From an uncultured Phocaeicola sp. (GTDB lineage Bacteria > Bacteroidota > Bacteroidia > Bacteroidales > Bacteroidaceae), in NCBI GenBank assembly GCA_944320135.1, contig CALUGI010000021.1, forward strand, positions 1 to 57,065: 57,065 nucleotides of DNA, given 5' to 3'. The translations under genes were made by a program, and so were the position numbers. Below the pieces are notes generated by a model. That model had not been told where the DNA came from. It did no database searches and was given only the letters and a program-made list of their open reading frames with translations. Positions 7,625 to 15,530 of this stretch are shown here, in pieces; within the stretch, counting starts at the first letter, position 1, and each line of letters begins with the position of its first letter.

Positions 7625-8796
7625 AAAAAACCGCACTCGTCACGTGCTATTTCCAGCACAACTACGGAAGCCAGCTGCAAGCCTTGGCCACACAAATGAT
7701 GCTCGACAAATTGGGCGTGGAGAACGAAACCGTCAGAATAGACGGGCTGAAACGGGAAATAAACAGGGCGAAATACAAATATTTCCTGAGCAAGGCGTTC
7801 GACAAGAACACCGTTATGGACAAAATGGCTGCCATAAAGAAGGCAATCGCCAAGCGAACCAACCGGAAATATGCGGAGAATCTGGCTGCAAGAGACCGCA
7901 TTTTCTCCCGATTCGCCGAAACCCGGTTCAGACTTTCGCCCATGTACCGTTCTAAAGCGGAGTTGGGACAGCACGCACGCGACTATGCCGCATTCATCGT
8001 GGGGAGCGACCAGCTGTGGCTTCCGTCCAACATCGCAGCCGACTACTACACGCTCAACTTCGTTCCCGACGGCGTGACCAAGATAGCTTACGCCACCAGC
8101 TTCGGAGTCAGCTCACTGCCCCGGAAACAGGCGGACATGGCACGGAAATTCCTCAATAGGTTCGACAGCATCTTCGTAAGAGAAACTTCCGGACAACGGC
8201 TCATAAAGAAACTGACCGGCAGAGACGTTCCCTTAGTCTGCGACCCTACCCTGCTCTTTACAGCCGAAGAATGGAACAGACAGGCCACACCGAAAAGGCT
8301 CGTGGCGGACAACTACATATTATGCTACTACTTGGGAAACAATCCCGCCCACAGAGCATTCGCCAAACGCCTGTCGCAAAAGACAAACTGCAAGATCGTG
8401 CAGCTGCCGAACCTCGACGAATACATCAAAAGCGACGAAGGCTTTGCCGACTATCCGCTTTACGAGGTTTCGCCCTTGGACTTCATCGCCTTGATACGCG
8501 ACGCTAAATACGTCCTGACTGACTCGTTTCATTGCACAGTCTTCTCCGCCCTTTTCTCGAAAGACTTTTACGTTTTCAGACGATACGGTGCAGACAGCGC
8601 AGTGTCTACCAACTCGCGCATCTATTCACTGCTCGACACGTTCGACACCCCCGGACGCCTGCTGACAGGCAGCGAGGATGCAGCAGAATGCCTGCAAGCG
8701 AAAATCGACTTTACAGCCGTACACAAACGTATCAACCGACTGAGGGAAGCATCTGCAACCGCCCTGAAACAGGCGCTCCGCTCGCAACATCCTTGA
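7621..8796 (+). CDS. Polysaccharide pyruvyl transferase family protein
   Basis: A 391-residue protein from the ATG at 7621, which overlaps the previous stop; the frame is open further upstream but that part is out-of-frame shadow of the glycosyltransferase. The beginning (MKKTALVTCYFQHNYGSQLQ) and the segments AAFIVGSDQLWLP, IAYATSFG, FVRETSGQRLI and VLTDSFHCTVFSALF are the landmarks of the polysaccharide pyruvyl transferase family, including the conserved (T/S)DSFH signature. It probably adds ketal-linked pyruvate to a sugar, giving the polymer negative charge, although some family members have other roles. It is followed after one base by the first broken acyltransferase. Confidence 0.87.
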   Translation: MKKTALVTCYFQHNYGSQLQALATQMMLDKLGVENETVRIDGLKREINRAKYKYFLSKAFDKNTVMDKMAAIKKAIAKRTNRKYAENLAARDRIFSRFAETRFRLSPMYRSKAELGQHARDYAAFIVGSDQLWLPSNIAADYYTLNFVPDGVTKIAYATSFGVSSLPRKQADMARKFLNRFDSIFVRETSGQRLIKKLTGRDVPLVCDPTLLFTAEEWNRQATPKRLVADNYILCYYLGNNPAHRAFAKRLSQKTNCKIVQLPNLDEYIKSDEGFADYPLYEVSPLDFIALIRDAKYVLTDSFHCTVFSALFSKDFYVFRRYGADSAVSTNSRIYSLLDTFDTPGRLLTGSEDAAECLQAKIDFTAVHKRINRLREASATALKQALRSQHP

Positions 8797-8797
8797 C

Positions 8798-9858
8798 ATG
8801 ACACGCAATCCTAATTTAGATTTCGCCAAGGCGATAGCCTGCATAGGCGTCGTCATCATCCATTGTTCCTTTCCGGGTATGGCAGGCAAGTTCGCCGTGT
8901 ATCTCTTCAAATTTGCCATACCTGTGTTCTTCATGATTTCAGGTTTTTTTCTTTTCCGACCGGATGCGCCGACAAACGAGAAGATAAAAGCCTTGAAACG
9001 CAAGGCGCTTCACATATTCAAGATACTGCTTTTTGCCGAACTGCTGTCCGCCGTTTTCTTCATCGCGAAGGCTTTGGTCGTCAAAGAATGCTATGCGTTT
9101 GACTTTTCGGCGGGAGACATTCTGATTAACTGCTTCACGGGGACATTCTTCAACGGCACGTTGTGGTTCCTTTACGCTCTTTTTTGGAGCTATGTGCTGA
9201 TGTGGATTGCGCTTGCCGTCGTGCGATTCATCCGGAACAGGCGGACGCTTCATCCGGGACTTGCGGGCGAGAACACAAATCTGTTAACGTTTAACAAATT
9301 TACCCCCCCAGATTGTTAAATTATCTAACCATCGGAGGAATAATCTTCCTGACACATGTCATTGTCAGGGTCGCAATCAGAGACAATGACTGGTATGATA
9401 TCAGAATGTTCCGGAACGCATTGATGTACGGAATGCCGTTCATCCTGGCAGGATACGAGATAAGAAGGTCGCAGCAAAGGCGATGGTACAAACGGATAGC
9501 CGTCACGAATATCCGGACATGCGCACTGCTTTTCTTAGCAGGCTACGCGCTTTCTATCGGAGAGTACCTGCTGACACGCACGTCCATCGACATCTATATC
9601 GGAACCACCCTCTCCGCTTGGGCTGTATTTACGTTTTGTGCCAGCTCGGAAACGAGGGTGAAAAACAAAATCATGATTTACATCGGAGAAAAGCTGTCGC
9701 TATATGTATATATACTTCACCTTTTCGTCATCGACATACTGGGAGATTTGGGCGACAGCATCGCATACCGATGGTGTATGCCGTTGGCAGCCGTGGCAAT
9801 CACGCTCCTGCTGTCTGCCCTGTACCGCCAAATAAAAACAGCTATATCGCACAAATGA
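8798..9858 (+). pseudogene. Acyltransferase family 3, phase-variable by poly-C tract, OFF in this sequence
   Basis: The N-terminal half (8798-9319) begins MTRNPNLDFAKAIACIGVV, with the family's Asp/Lys and conserved His (IIHCSFPG), and stops with TAA at 9317-9319 just after a C7 run. The remaining half continues in another frame from about 9313 to 9858, with several membrane helices and the late motif KLSLYVYILHLFVIDIL. Changing C7 to C8 reads ACC CCC CCC AGA TTG TTA AAT TAT and restores one open protein of about 353 residues. The break is therefore exactly at the repeat and looks like a reversible OFF state. The predicted product is a polysaccharide O-acyltransferase. The stop overlaps the start of the polymerase gene (9855-9858). 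Confidence 0.85.
9303..9309 (-). repeat. Poly-G tract 3 in inverted orientation (C7 on + strand), acyltransferase, out of frame
   Basis: Read on the - strand the context is TTTAACAATCT-G7-TAAATTTGTTAA, the same AT-rich frame as the other tracts but opposite to transcription. One more base restores the host gene. It is the shortest of the six tracts. Confidence 0.88.
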
Positions 9859-10991
9859 TTCAAAGAAGACCAACCACTTCCCGGAACATCCGGAACTATC
9901 TTGCATGGATTGTCCCGATAATCATCGCCTCCAAGATAGCAAGATGGACTATCATGAAGCCTCAATTAGTAGACATGAGCATCGGATGGGGATTCGTGCC
10001 GAAGATTCGCGACGGAGCGTTCGCGGGCTTCGGAGCAGCCGAGTTCGGAGTGGCCAGCAACGCGGCGACAAGCGTGAGCGACAACGCCGTCTCTTTTTTC
10101 CAGTTGATCGACATCGGGGGATTCACTTCCTACCAAACTTGGGAGGCGTACATCACTCTTTTGTTCAACGTGTTCGTATTTTTCGCCGTAAAGGGCTTCT
10201 ACAAAAGAAATCCGTATGCGGGAGCTAAGGAAAACTTCTTCATCTATCTGAACGTGGCGATTCTGAACATTTTCTGCTTCAACCTGGCGAAAGAACCTTA
10301 CCAGATGATTTTCTTTTTCCTGATGGCAGCAGCCATATCCGTACCGAAGACGTACATGGCAAAAACCGTCGCTTTAGGAGTCGCGCTGGTCGTCACTATC
10401 CTCTATTCGCGGAAATATTTCGGATTGGTGCTGATGTATTTCGTCATATTGAACTTCTTGATAGACAAGCTATTCGGAGAGAAACACGCAAGCCTGCGGA
10501 AGGCCGGACGCAAAGGCAAGTGGAAAACTGCCGCAAAGCTGGCGCTGATGGCGGCCTTGTTCGGAGGGTTCCACTACTTGTTTATGGGCTATCTGCAAGG
10601 GGCCAACGAAGACACTTACGAGGAAATGGTGGCAGCCAACAGCCGCGACTGGACGCCTGCGGCATCGGAGATTACCCCGCTTTTCCCAAACAGCAACCCT
10701 GCTCTGCTTGCCGTGGACTATTTCATCAAGATATTCCGCCTGATGTTTCCGATAGAGCTGCTGTTCAAACTGAAATTCACCTACCTGTTTCTTATCGTCT
10801 ACCAATGGCTGCTGGCCATGTTCCTTATGCGCACGTTCAGGTTGCGCGACAAAAAGAGAAACCCCACGCGCACCGTCGCCATGTATCTCTACATCGCGTT
10901 CCTGCTCTGTTCGGCCGCTTTCGAACCGGACTTCGGCAGCTGGATACGCCATCAGGGAGTGGCCTTTCCGATAATCCTCCTGCTCATCTGA
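9855..10991 (+). CDS. Wzy-like oligosaccharide repeat-unit polymerase
   Basis: A 378-residue polytopic membrane protein starting at the ATG at 9855, which overlaps the previous stop by four bases. It has about nine or ten hydrophobic segments, a large loop near residues 245-285 (GANEDTYEEMVAANSRDWTPAAS) and a late EPDFGSWIRHQGVAFP segment. A basic/acidic signature followed by a final helix is common in Wzy-like polymerases of Bacteroidales. Such enzymes join lipid-linked repeat units in the periplasm. Sequence conservation in this family is low, so the call rests on topology, the loop and position next to acyl- and glycosyltransferases. Translational coupling means that the OFF state of the upstream acyltransferase could lower its expression. 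Confidence 0.72.
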   Translation: MIQRRPTTSRNIRNYLAWIVPIIIASKIARWTIMKPQLVDMSIGWGFVPKIRDGAFAGFGAAEFGVASNAATSVSDNAVSFFQLIDIGGFTSYQTWEAYITLLFNVFVFFAVKGFYKRNPYAGAKENFFIYLNVAILNIFCFNLAKEPYQMIFFFLMAAAISVPKTYMAKTVALGVALVVTILYSRKYFGLVLMYFVILNFLIDKLFGEKHASLRKAGRKGKWKTAAKLALMAALFGGFHYLFMGYLQGANEDTYEEMVAANSRDWTPAASEITPLFPNSNPALLAVDYFIKIFRLMFPIELLFKLKFTYLFLIVYQWLLAMFLMRTFRLRDKKRNPTRTVAMYLYIAFLLCSAAFEPDFGSWIRHQGVAFPIILLLI

Positions 10992-11052
10992 AAAACGCCG
11001 GGGCTTTTTTCCGGAACGCCTCGGCATTCCGCCGGAAACGCGACGGCCTTTT

Positions 11053-12189
11053 ATGCAAACACCTAACCTCTTGTCAAATATGAACCATCTGTTGCATCTT
11101 ATTCTCAAGAAAACAAAAGTTAACAAGCTGATATATAAAATGTTAAATTGGGGGGGGTACATTCGGAGGCTTCCAAGCGCAAGCTCCGTCACGCCGGAAC
11201 AGGCGAGGGCATACCTCGAATCGCTCCACAAGAACCCGCGAAACTCGTGCATCTGCACCAACGAGGCGGCGGAGAATCCCGAATACGACTTGCAGATTAT
11301 CGTCCCCGCCTACAACGTGGAACGCTACGTGGCCGAGTGTTTAGACTCCGTGCTCGCGCAGGAAACCGGATACCGGTACATCGTAAAAGTGGTGAACGAC
11401 GGCTCAACCGACGGCACCGCCCGCATATTGGAACGATACCGCGACAAGAAAGACGTGCGCATCATTACGCAAAAGAACCGGGGGTTCTCCGGAGCACGAA
11501 ACGCGGGGCTAAAAAAGATAGAGGCGCGCTACGTGATGTTTCTCGACTCTGACGACAAATTAGCTCCGGGAGCCGTGGAACAGCTGATGAGGACGGCGGA
11601 AAGAACCGGGGCCGACATCGTGGAAGGCTCCTCGAAAAAATTTTGCGGGCGCTTCACCACAAAGAGATACGTACACGCCGACCTCGACAATGCCCCGGCA
11701 AGCGCACTGTTCGGGTTCGCCTGGGGGAAAATCTACAAGGCCGGGCTTTTCGCGAACGTCTGCTTCCCCGAAGGATACTGGTTTGAAGACACCCTGTGTG
11801 CCTTGGTAGTGCATCCGCTGGCCGCCCGCATCAGCACGACAAGCCATTACGTATATTGCTATCGCACCAACTTCAAAGGCATCAGCCGCACGTTTCGGGG
11901 CAATCCCAAGTGCATCGACTCCTACTACGTCTGCGAACAGCTTCTGGAAGACAGGGAGGCATTGGGGCTGAAAACCGAAGGGAAACAGGCGGACATCGCC
12001 CGGCAATTCAAGCTGAACTCCGCCCGCATATCTTCATTGCATGACGAAAGGGCCGACATTGCCGTGTTCGTCCTGCAAAGCGAGCTGATGAACCGGCTGT
12101 TCGGCAACGCCCCCTCGGACGACATTTCGGCAAGAGCCTTGTTGGAAAAGGACTATCCTTCGTTCAAACTGCAAACGGAATGGCTATGA
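11053..12189 (+). CDS. Glycosyltransferase family 2 with an N-terminal poly-G tract (in frame)
   Basis: A 378-residue GT-A glycosyltransferase. The domain starts near residue 78 with LQIIVPAYNVERYVAECLDSVL. It contains VNDGSTDGTARILE, the acceptor-side GFSGARNAGL and the metal-binding FLDSDDKL motif. The first 75 residues are a helical extension, and inside it TGG GGG GGG TAC (tract at 11150-11157) encodes Trp-Gly-Gly-Tyr. A slip would destroy translation before the catalytic domain. As sequenced it is in frame (ON). ATG codons at 11080 and 11140 are alternative starts, both still upstream of the tract. The gene end overlaps the start of the next acyltransferase (12180). Confidence 0.87.
   Translation: MQTPNLLSNMNHLLHLILKKTKVNKLIYKMLNWGGYIRRLPSASSVTPEQARAYLESLHKNPRNSCICTNEAAENPEYDLQIIVPAYNVERYVAECLDSVLAQETGYRYIVKVVNDGSTDGTARILERYRDKKDVRIITQKNRGFSGARNAGLKKIEARYVMFLDSDDKLAPGAVEQLMRTAERTGADIVEGSSKKFCGRFTTKRYVHADLDNAPASALFGFAWGKIYKAGLFANVCFPEGYWFEDTLCALVVHPLAARISTTSHYVYCYRTNFKGISRTFRGNPKCIDSYYVCEQLLEDREALGLKTEGKQADIARQFKLNSARISSLHDERADIAVFVLQSELMNRLFGNAPSDDISARALLEKDYPSFKLQTEWL
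11150..11157 (+). repeat. Poly-G tract 4 (G8), GT2 gene, in frame
   Basis: The context is AAAATGTTAAATT-G8-TACATTCG, read TGG GGG GGG TAC. Neither one-base slip gives an immediate stop here, but both leave the catalytic frame before the GT2 domain. Confidence 0.88.
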
Positions 12190-13170
12190 GCAAGGAGATG
12201 GTTTCCGTCACGAGCCTCAAAGGGGTGTGCGCCGTGCTCGTGGTGATGATACACACGCACCTCGTCGGGCAGCAGCTCTTCATCCCGTTCTACCGTTGCG
12301 CCGTGCCCCTGTTCTTCATGACTTCGGGGTATTTCCTGATGGGAGCGGACGGCCGATGGCGCAGGGAAAGAATGGGAAAACACATCAGGCGTATATGCCG
12401 CATCCTGCTGGCAACGGATTTGATATACGTCGCGCTCGCGTTGTGCATCTTTCGCGATGACAATTTGTTACCCGGAATAGGGGGGGGGTAAAAGTTGGGG
12501 CGAAACTATAGTGACAGAATGCTTGACTGGAGGACAGTTCTGCGGTCCTTTATGGTACGTGACCGCTTATTTGCAGGCATTGGTCGCGCTGAAGCTGTGG
12601 AAACGGCGGGTCGGCGAAAGGCTGTACGTCGGCATTATCGCGCTTCTGCTGGCGTCCAACCTGCTGCTTGGGACGTATGACTTCCTGCTCCCCTTCGACG
12701 TGACGGCATCCTGGGCCAACCGGAATCTGTTCACTTCCGCCCTGCCCTTCATCATGCTGGGGGGATACGTCAGAAGGCACGAGCGCAGCCTCATCGGACG
12801 GCTGCCCCGGAGCAAAACGTTCTATCTGCTTCTGCTTGGCGCCGCCTACGCGGAACTGCTGTGCCTCTACTTTACGGACAGCCGGAACGGGGATGTGTTC
12901 GTCATGACTCCCGTGTTGAGCGTCGCGGCCCTCGTGTGATTTGTGTCCCACCCGGACTTCCGCATCAATCCGTACATATACGATTTGGGAAAGAAGCACT
13001 CTTTGAACATCTACCTGTCGCACGCAGCCGTGATATGGGCCGTGAATGCGGTGTGCCGGGAGCTTTCGGTCAATATCAGGCCGATAGAGTTTTTCATCGT
13101 ACTGGCCCTTACGCTGGCGTTGTGCTCCCTCATCGGAAAGCTCAGGCCCATCGCCGGATTAAGAAAGTGA
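12180..13170 (+). pseudogene. Acyltransferase family 3, out of frame at a poly-G tract and carrying an in-frame TGA
   Basis: The N-terminal part (12180-12491) begins MAMSKEMVSVTSLKGVCAVLVVMIHTH, a family-typical first helix with the conserved His. It ends at TAA 12489-12491 directly after a G9 run. With G8 the frame reads GGA ATA GGG GGG GGT AAA AGT and continues through FCGPLWYVTAYL and further helices. That restored frame still meets a TGA at 12937-12939 (..SVAALV-stop-FVSHPDF..), after which the final motif KKHSLNIYLSHAAVIW follows in the same frame to 13170. A Trp codon changed to TGA is the simplest reading. The gene therefore has a reversible-looking lesion and a second, point-mutation lesion. 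ATGs at 12180 and 12186 are both possible starts. Confidence 0.83.
12480..12488 (+). repeat. Poly-G tract 5 (G9), acyltransferase, out of frame
   Basis: The context is TTTGTTACCCGGAATA-G9-TAAAAGTT. At nine G the sequence reads GGG TAA and terminates; at eight G it reads GGT AAA and stays open. Confidence 0.9.
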
Positions 13171-14370
13171 ATGTTTCATTATTACCAACCATATTGCAAT
13201 ATGCGCATCCTTTTTTGCATCAACAGCATCGGCAGAGTGAGCGGAATAGAGTCCGTCACCATTCTGAAAGCCAACCATTTGGCAGAATTGTTAAAGAATA
13301 ATAAATGGGGGGGGGTAGCGATATGCTATTCCGACAAGTGCAACTTCCCTGAAACCGTAATCCCGCTGTCTCCTCTCGCGGTGACTTACGACACCAAGCT
13401 CGACTTCTACGGAAACACAATGCGGAACCTTCCCAAATTTCTCGTCAGATTCGTGTCGAAACTCTTCCGCCACAGGAAAAGAATACAGGCGGTTATCGAC
13501 GATTTCCGCCCGGATATCATCGTCAGCACGGGGCAGGCGGAAAAGTTTGTTTTCCCCTTCCTCCGCAACAGCGACAAGAAAAAGAAACTCGTGAAGATAA
13601 GAGAGATACATTTCAACTCCAATTACCGCTACTTCCGCTACAGCAAGTGGCTGGCCGCACTGGTCAACTTCGTCGACTACAGGGTGTTCTCACGGGCATT
13701 CGACAAGGTTTATCTGCTGACGGCGCAAGACAAAAGAGAAAACTTCCCCGCCAACACCCGGTTCACGTACATGCCTAACCCCATATCGTTCGGCATAGAC
13801 AAGGATGAAACGCCCGTAACCGCGCGGCAAAAGAGCGTATTAGCGGTAGGAAGGCTGGTACCGCAGAAAAACTTCGCGTCGCTGCTCCGGATATGGGCGG
13901 CAGTGGGGAAAAAGCACCCCGACTGGAAACTGCGCATCGTGGGCGACGGCGCAGAAATGCAGCGTCTGCAACAATTGGCTGACGAGATCCGCATAACGGA
14001 AAGCACGGAGTTCGCCGGACACTCCGGCAAGGTACACGACGAAATGCGCAAGGCGCAAATATTTGCCATGACCTCCTTATATGAAGGATTCGGCATGGTG
14101 CTGATTGAAGCTGCCGCCTGCGGGCTGCCCGCCGTTTCATACAAAACGCCCTACGGCCCGGAAGAGCTGATAAGCGACGGGAAGACAGGGCTTCTGGCGG
14201 AGTATCTTGACGAAAAAGGGTTCGCAGACAAATTAGACTTCCTGATTCAAAACGACTCCCTGCGCCGCCGGATGGGAGCGGAAGCGCGAAAGGACGTGAG
14301 CCGATACGCGGCTGATACGATAATCCGACGCTGGATGCGCGAATACGAAGCCTTGCTGTCGGAAAAGTGA
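13171..14370 (+). CDS. Glycosyltransferase family 4 with an N-terminal poly-G tract (in frame)
   Basis: A GT-B glycosyltransferase, 399 residues from the ATG at 13171, which abuts the previous TGA; the ATG at 13201 (MRILFCINSIGRVSGIES) is the more family-like start. The donor half shows SVLAVGRLVPQKNFASLL, WKLRIVGDGAEM and the EGFGMVLIEAAACGLPAV E-x7-E segment. The product adds one sugar to the repeat unit. The tract at 13307-13315 encodes Trp-Gly-Gly-Val between the first helix and second strand; loss of one G gives an immediate TAG. It is in frame here (ON). Confidence 0.87.
   Translation: MFHYYQPYCNMRILFCINSIGRVSGIESVTILKANHLAELLKNNKWGGVAICYSDKCNFPETVIPLSPLAVTYDTKLDFYGNTMRNLPKFLVRFVSKLFRHRKRIQAVIDDFRPDIIVSTGQAEKFVFPFLRNSDKKKKLVKIREIHFNSNYRYFRYSKWLAALVNFVDYRVFSRAFDKVYLLTAQDKRENFPANTRFTYMPNPISFGIDKDETPVTARQKSVLAVGRLVPQKNFASLLRIWAAVGKKHPDWKLRIVGDGAEMQRLQQLADEIRITESTEFAGHSGKVHDEMRKAQIFAMTSLYEGFGMVLIEAAACGLPAVSYKTPYGPEELISDGKTGLLAEYLDEKGFADKLDFLIQNDSLRRRMGAEARKDVSRYAADTIIRRWMREYEALLSEK
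13307..13315 (+). repeat. Poly-G tract 6 (G9), GT4 gene, in frame
   Basis: The context is TTGTTAAAGAATAATAAAT-G9-TAGCGATA, read TGG GGG GGG GTA GCG. At eight G the reading becomes GGG TAG, an immediate stop. Confidence 0.9.
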
Positions 14371-14405
14371 CGGCCCGGACACTGATTTAACCACCATACC
14401 TTAAT

Positions 14406-15530
14406 ATGAACAGACCGCTAAAGATTCTTTTTTTCATCGACCGCCTCCGCTTGGGAGGCATCCAGGCGTTGGCAAGAGACATCCTCCTGCACAACGACCG
14501 GAGCAGAATGGAAATCGAAGTGCTCAACCTTGACGACGGCACGGACTATCCCTTGAAGAAAACCCTTCAGGACATGGGATTCACCGTGCGGCAACTTAAA
14601 GGAGTATGGCTCAGAACTCCTTTCGACTTCTTGAAGTATTGGAAGGCTGCCGACCGCTTCTTCAAAGAACACCACGACTATGATGCCGTACACGTCCACT
14701 CCGGCCCGAAAAACTATTACATTCTGAAAGCGGCGCGACGTTGGGGAATCCCCGTCAGGGTAGCCCATTCGCACAACACGGGCTTCCAATCGAAAAATCC
14801 CTTGTCAATCATCCTCGGCAACCTCCTGAAAACCCCGATGAAACGCTATGCGACCCGTTGGATAGGCTGTTCGGAAATGGCTTGCGACTGGATGTTCGGT
14901 AAAAACAGCGTGAAAGAAGGCAAAGCGAGAGTCATCCTGAATGGTATCGACAGCAGGCTCTTCGTGTTCAATACCGCCATAAGGCAGGAAGTCAGGAAGG
15001 AACTTGGAATAGAAGACAAGTTCGTTGTCGGCCATGTCGGGCGGTTCGAAAGCCAAAAGAACCACACGTTCCTTTTAGACGTCTTCCAAGAAATCGTCAA
15101 ACTCAGACCGGATGCCATGCTGGTGATGGTCGGAACAGGAAGCCTGATGGAAGAGATGAAGTCAAAAGCCCAAGCGATAGGAAGCGACAAGGTATTGTTT
15201 TTAGGATTCAGAGACGACCGTAACAGAATCATGCAAGCAATGGACACCTTCGTGTTCCCATCGCTCTATGAAGGTCTGAGCGTGGTGCTGATTGAAGCGC
15301 AGGCCAGCGGGATGCCCGTCTTCGCCTCCGACAGCACGACCCAGGAAGTCAGCTACTCGCCCCACATCAAATTTCTTCCGTTGAGCCTTTCTGCAAAAGA
15401 ATGGGCAAAGGCCGTCGTCAATAAAGGGGCAGTAGAACGAAAAGACATGACACAAACTTTAGTCAAAGCCGGGTTTGATATTCACTCCATGATAGACAAC
15501 TTTTATCTTTTATACACGGGAAAATTATGA
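14406..15530 (+). CDS. Glycosyltransferase family 4
   Basis: A 374-residue GT-B glycosyltransferase starting MNRPLKILFFIDRLRLGGIQ, the usual first strand and Gly-Gly acceptor loop. The donor-binding half contains FVVGHVGRFESQKNH, AMLVMVGTGSLMEEM and EGLSVVLIEAQASGMPVF, including the E-x7-E pair. It lies 35 bases after the preceding gene, and its stop overlaps the next start (ATGA, 15527-15530). No long homopolymer is present, so it looks like a constitutive step in repeat-unit assembly. Confidence 0.88.
   Translation: MNRPLKILFFIDRLRLGGIQALARDILLHNDRSRMEIEVLNLDDGTDYPLKKTLQDMGFTVRQLKGVWLRTPFDFLKYWKAADRFFKEHHDYDAVHVHSGPKNYYILKAARRWGIPVRVAHSHNTGFQSKNPLSIILGNLLKTPMKRYATRWIGCSEMACDWMFGKNSVKEGKARVILNGIDSRLFVFNTAIRQEVRKELGIEDKFVVGHVGRFESQKNHTFLLDVFQEIVKLRPDAMLVMVGTGSLMEEMKSKAQAIGSDKVLFLGFRDDRNRIMQAMDTFVFPSLYEGLSVVLIEAQASGMPVFASDSTTQEVSYSPHIKFLPLSLSAKEWAKAVVNKGAVERKDMTQTLVKAGFDIHSMIDNFYLLYTGKL

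Noticed and set aside
12759-12765. Further short G/C runs (six bases) near 12760, 16076, 25529 and 39940 as phase-variation tracts
   Set aside because: They are only six bases long, lack the TTAA/TAAA context, and cause no frame break.
4216-13315. Diversity-generating retroelement with the G tracts as target boundaries
   Set aside because: There is no reverse transcriptase, no template repeat and no adenine-biased variable repeat; the variation points are homopolymers.
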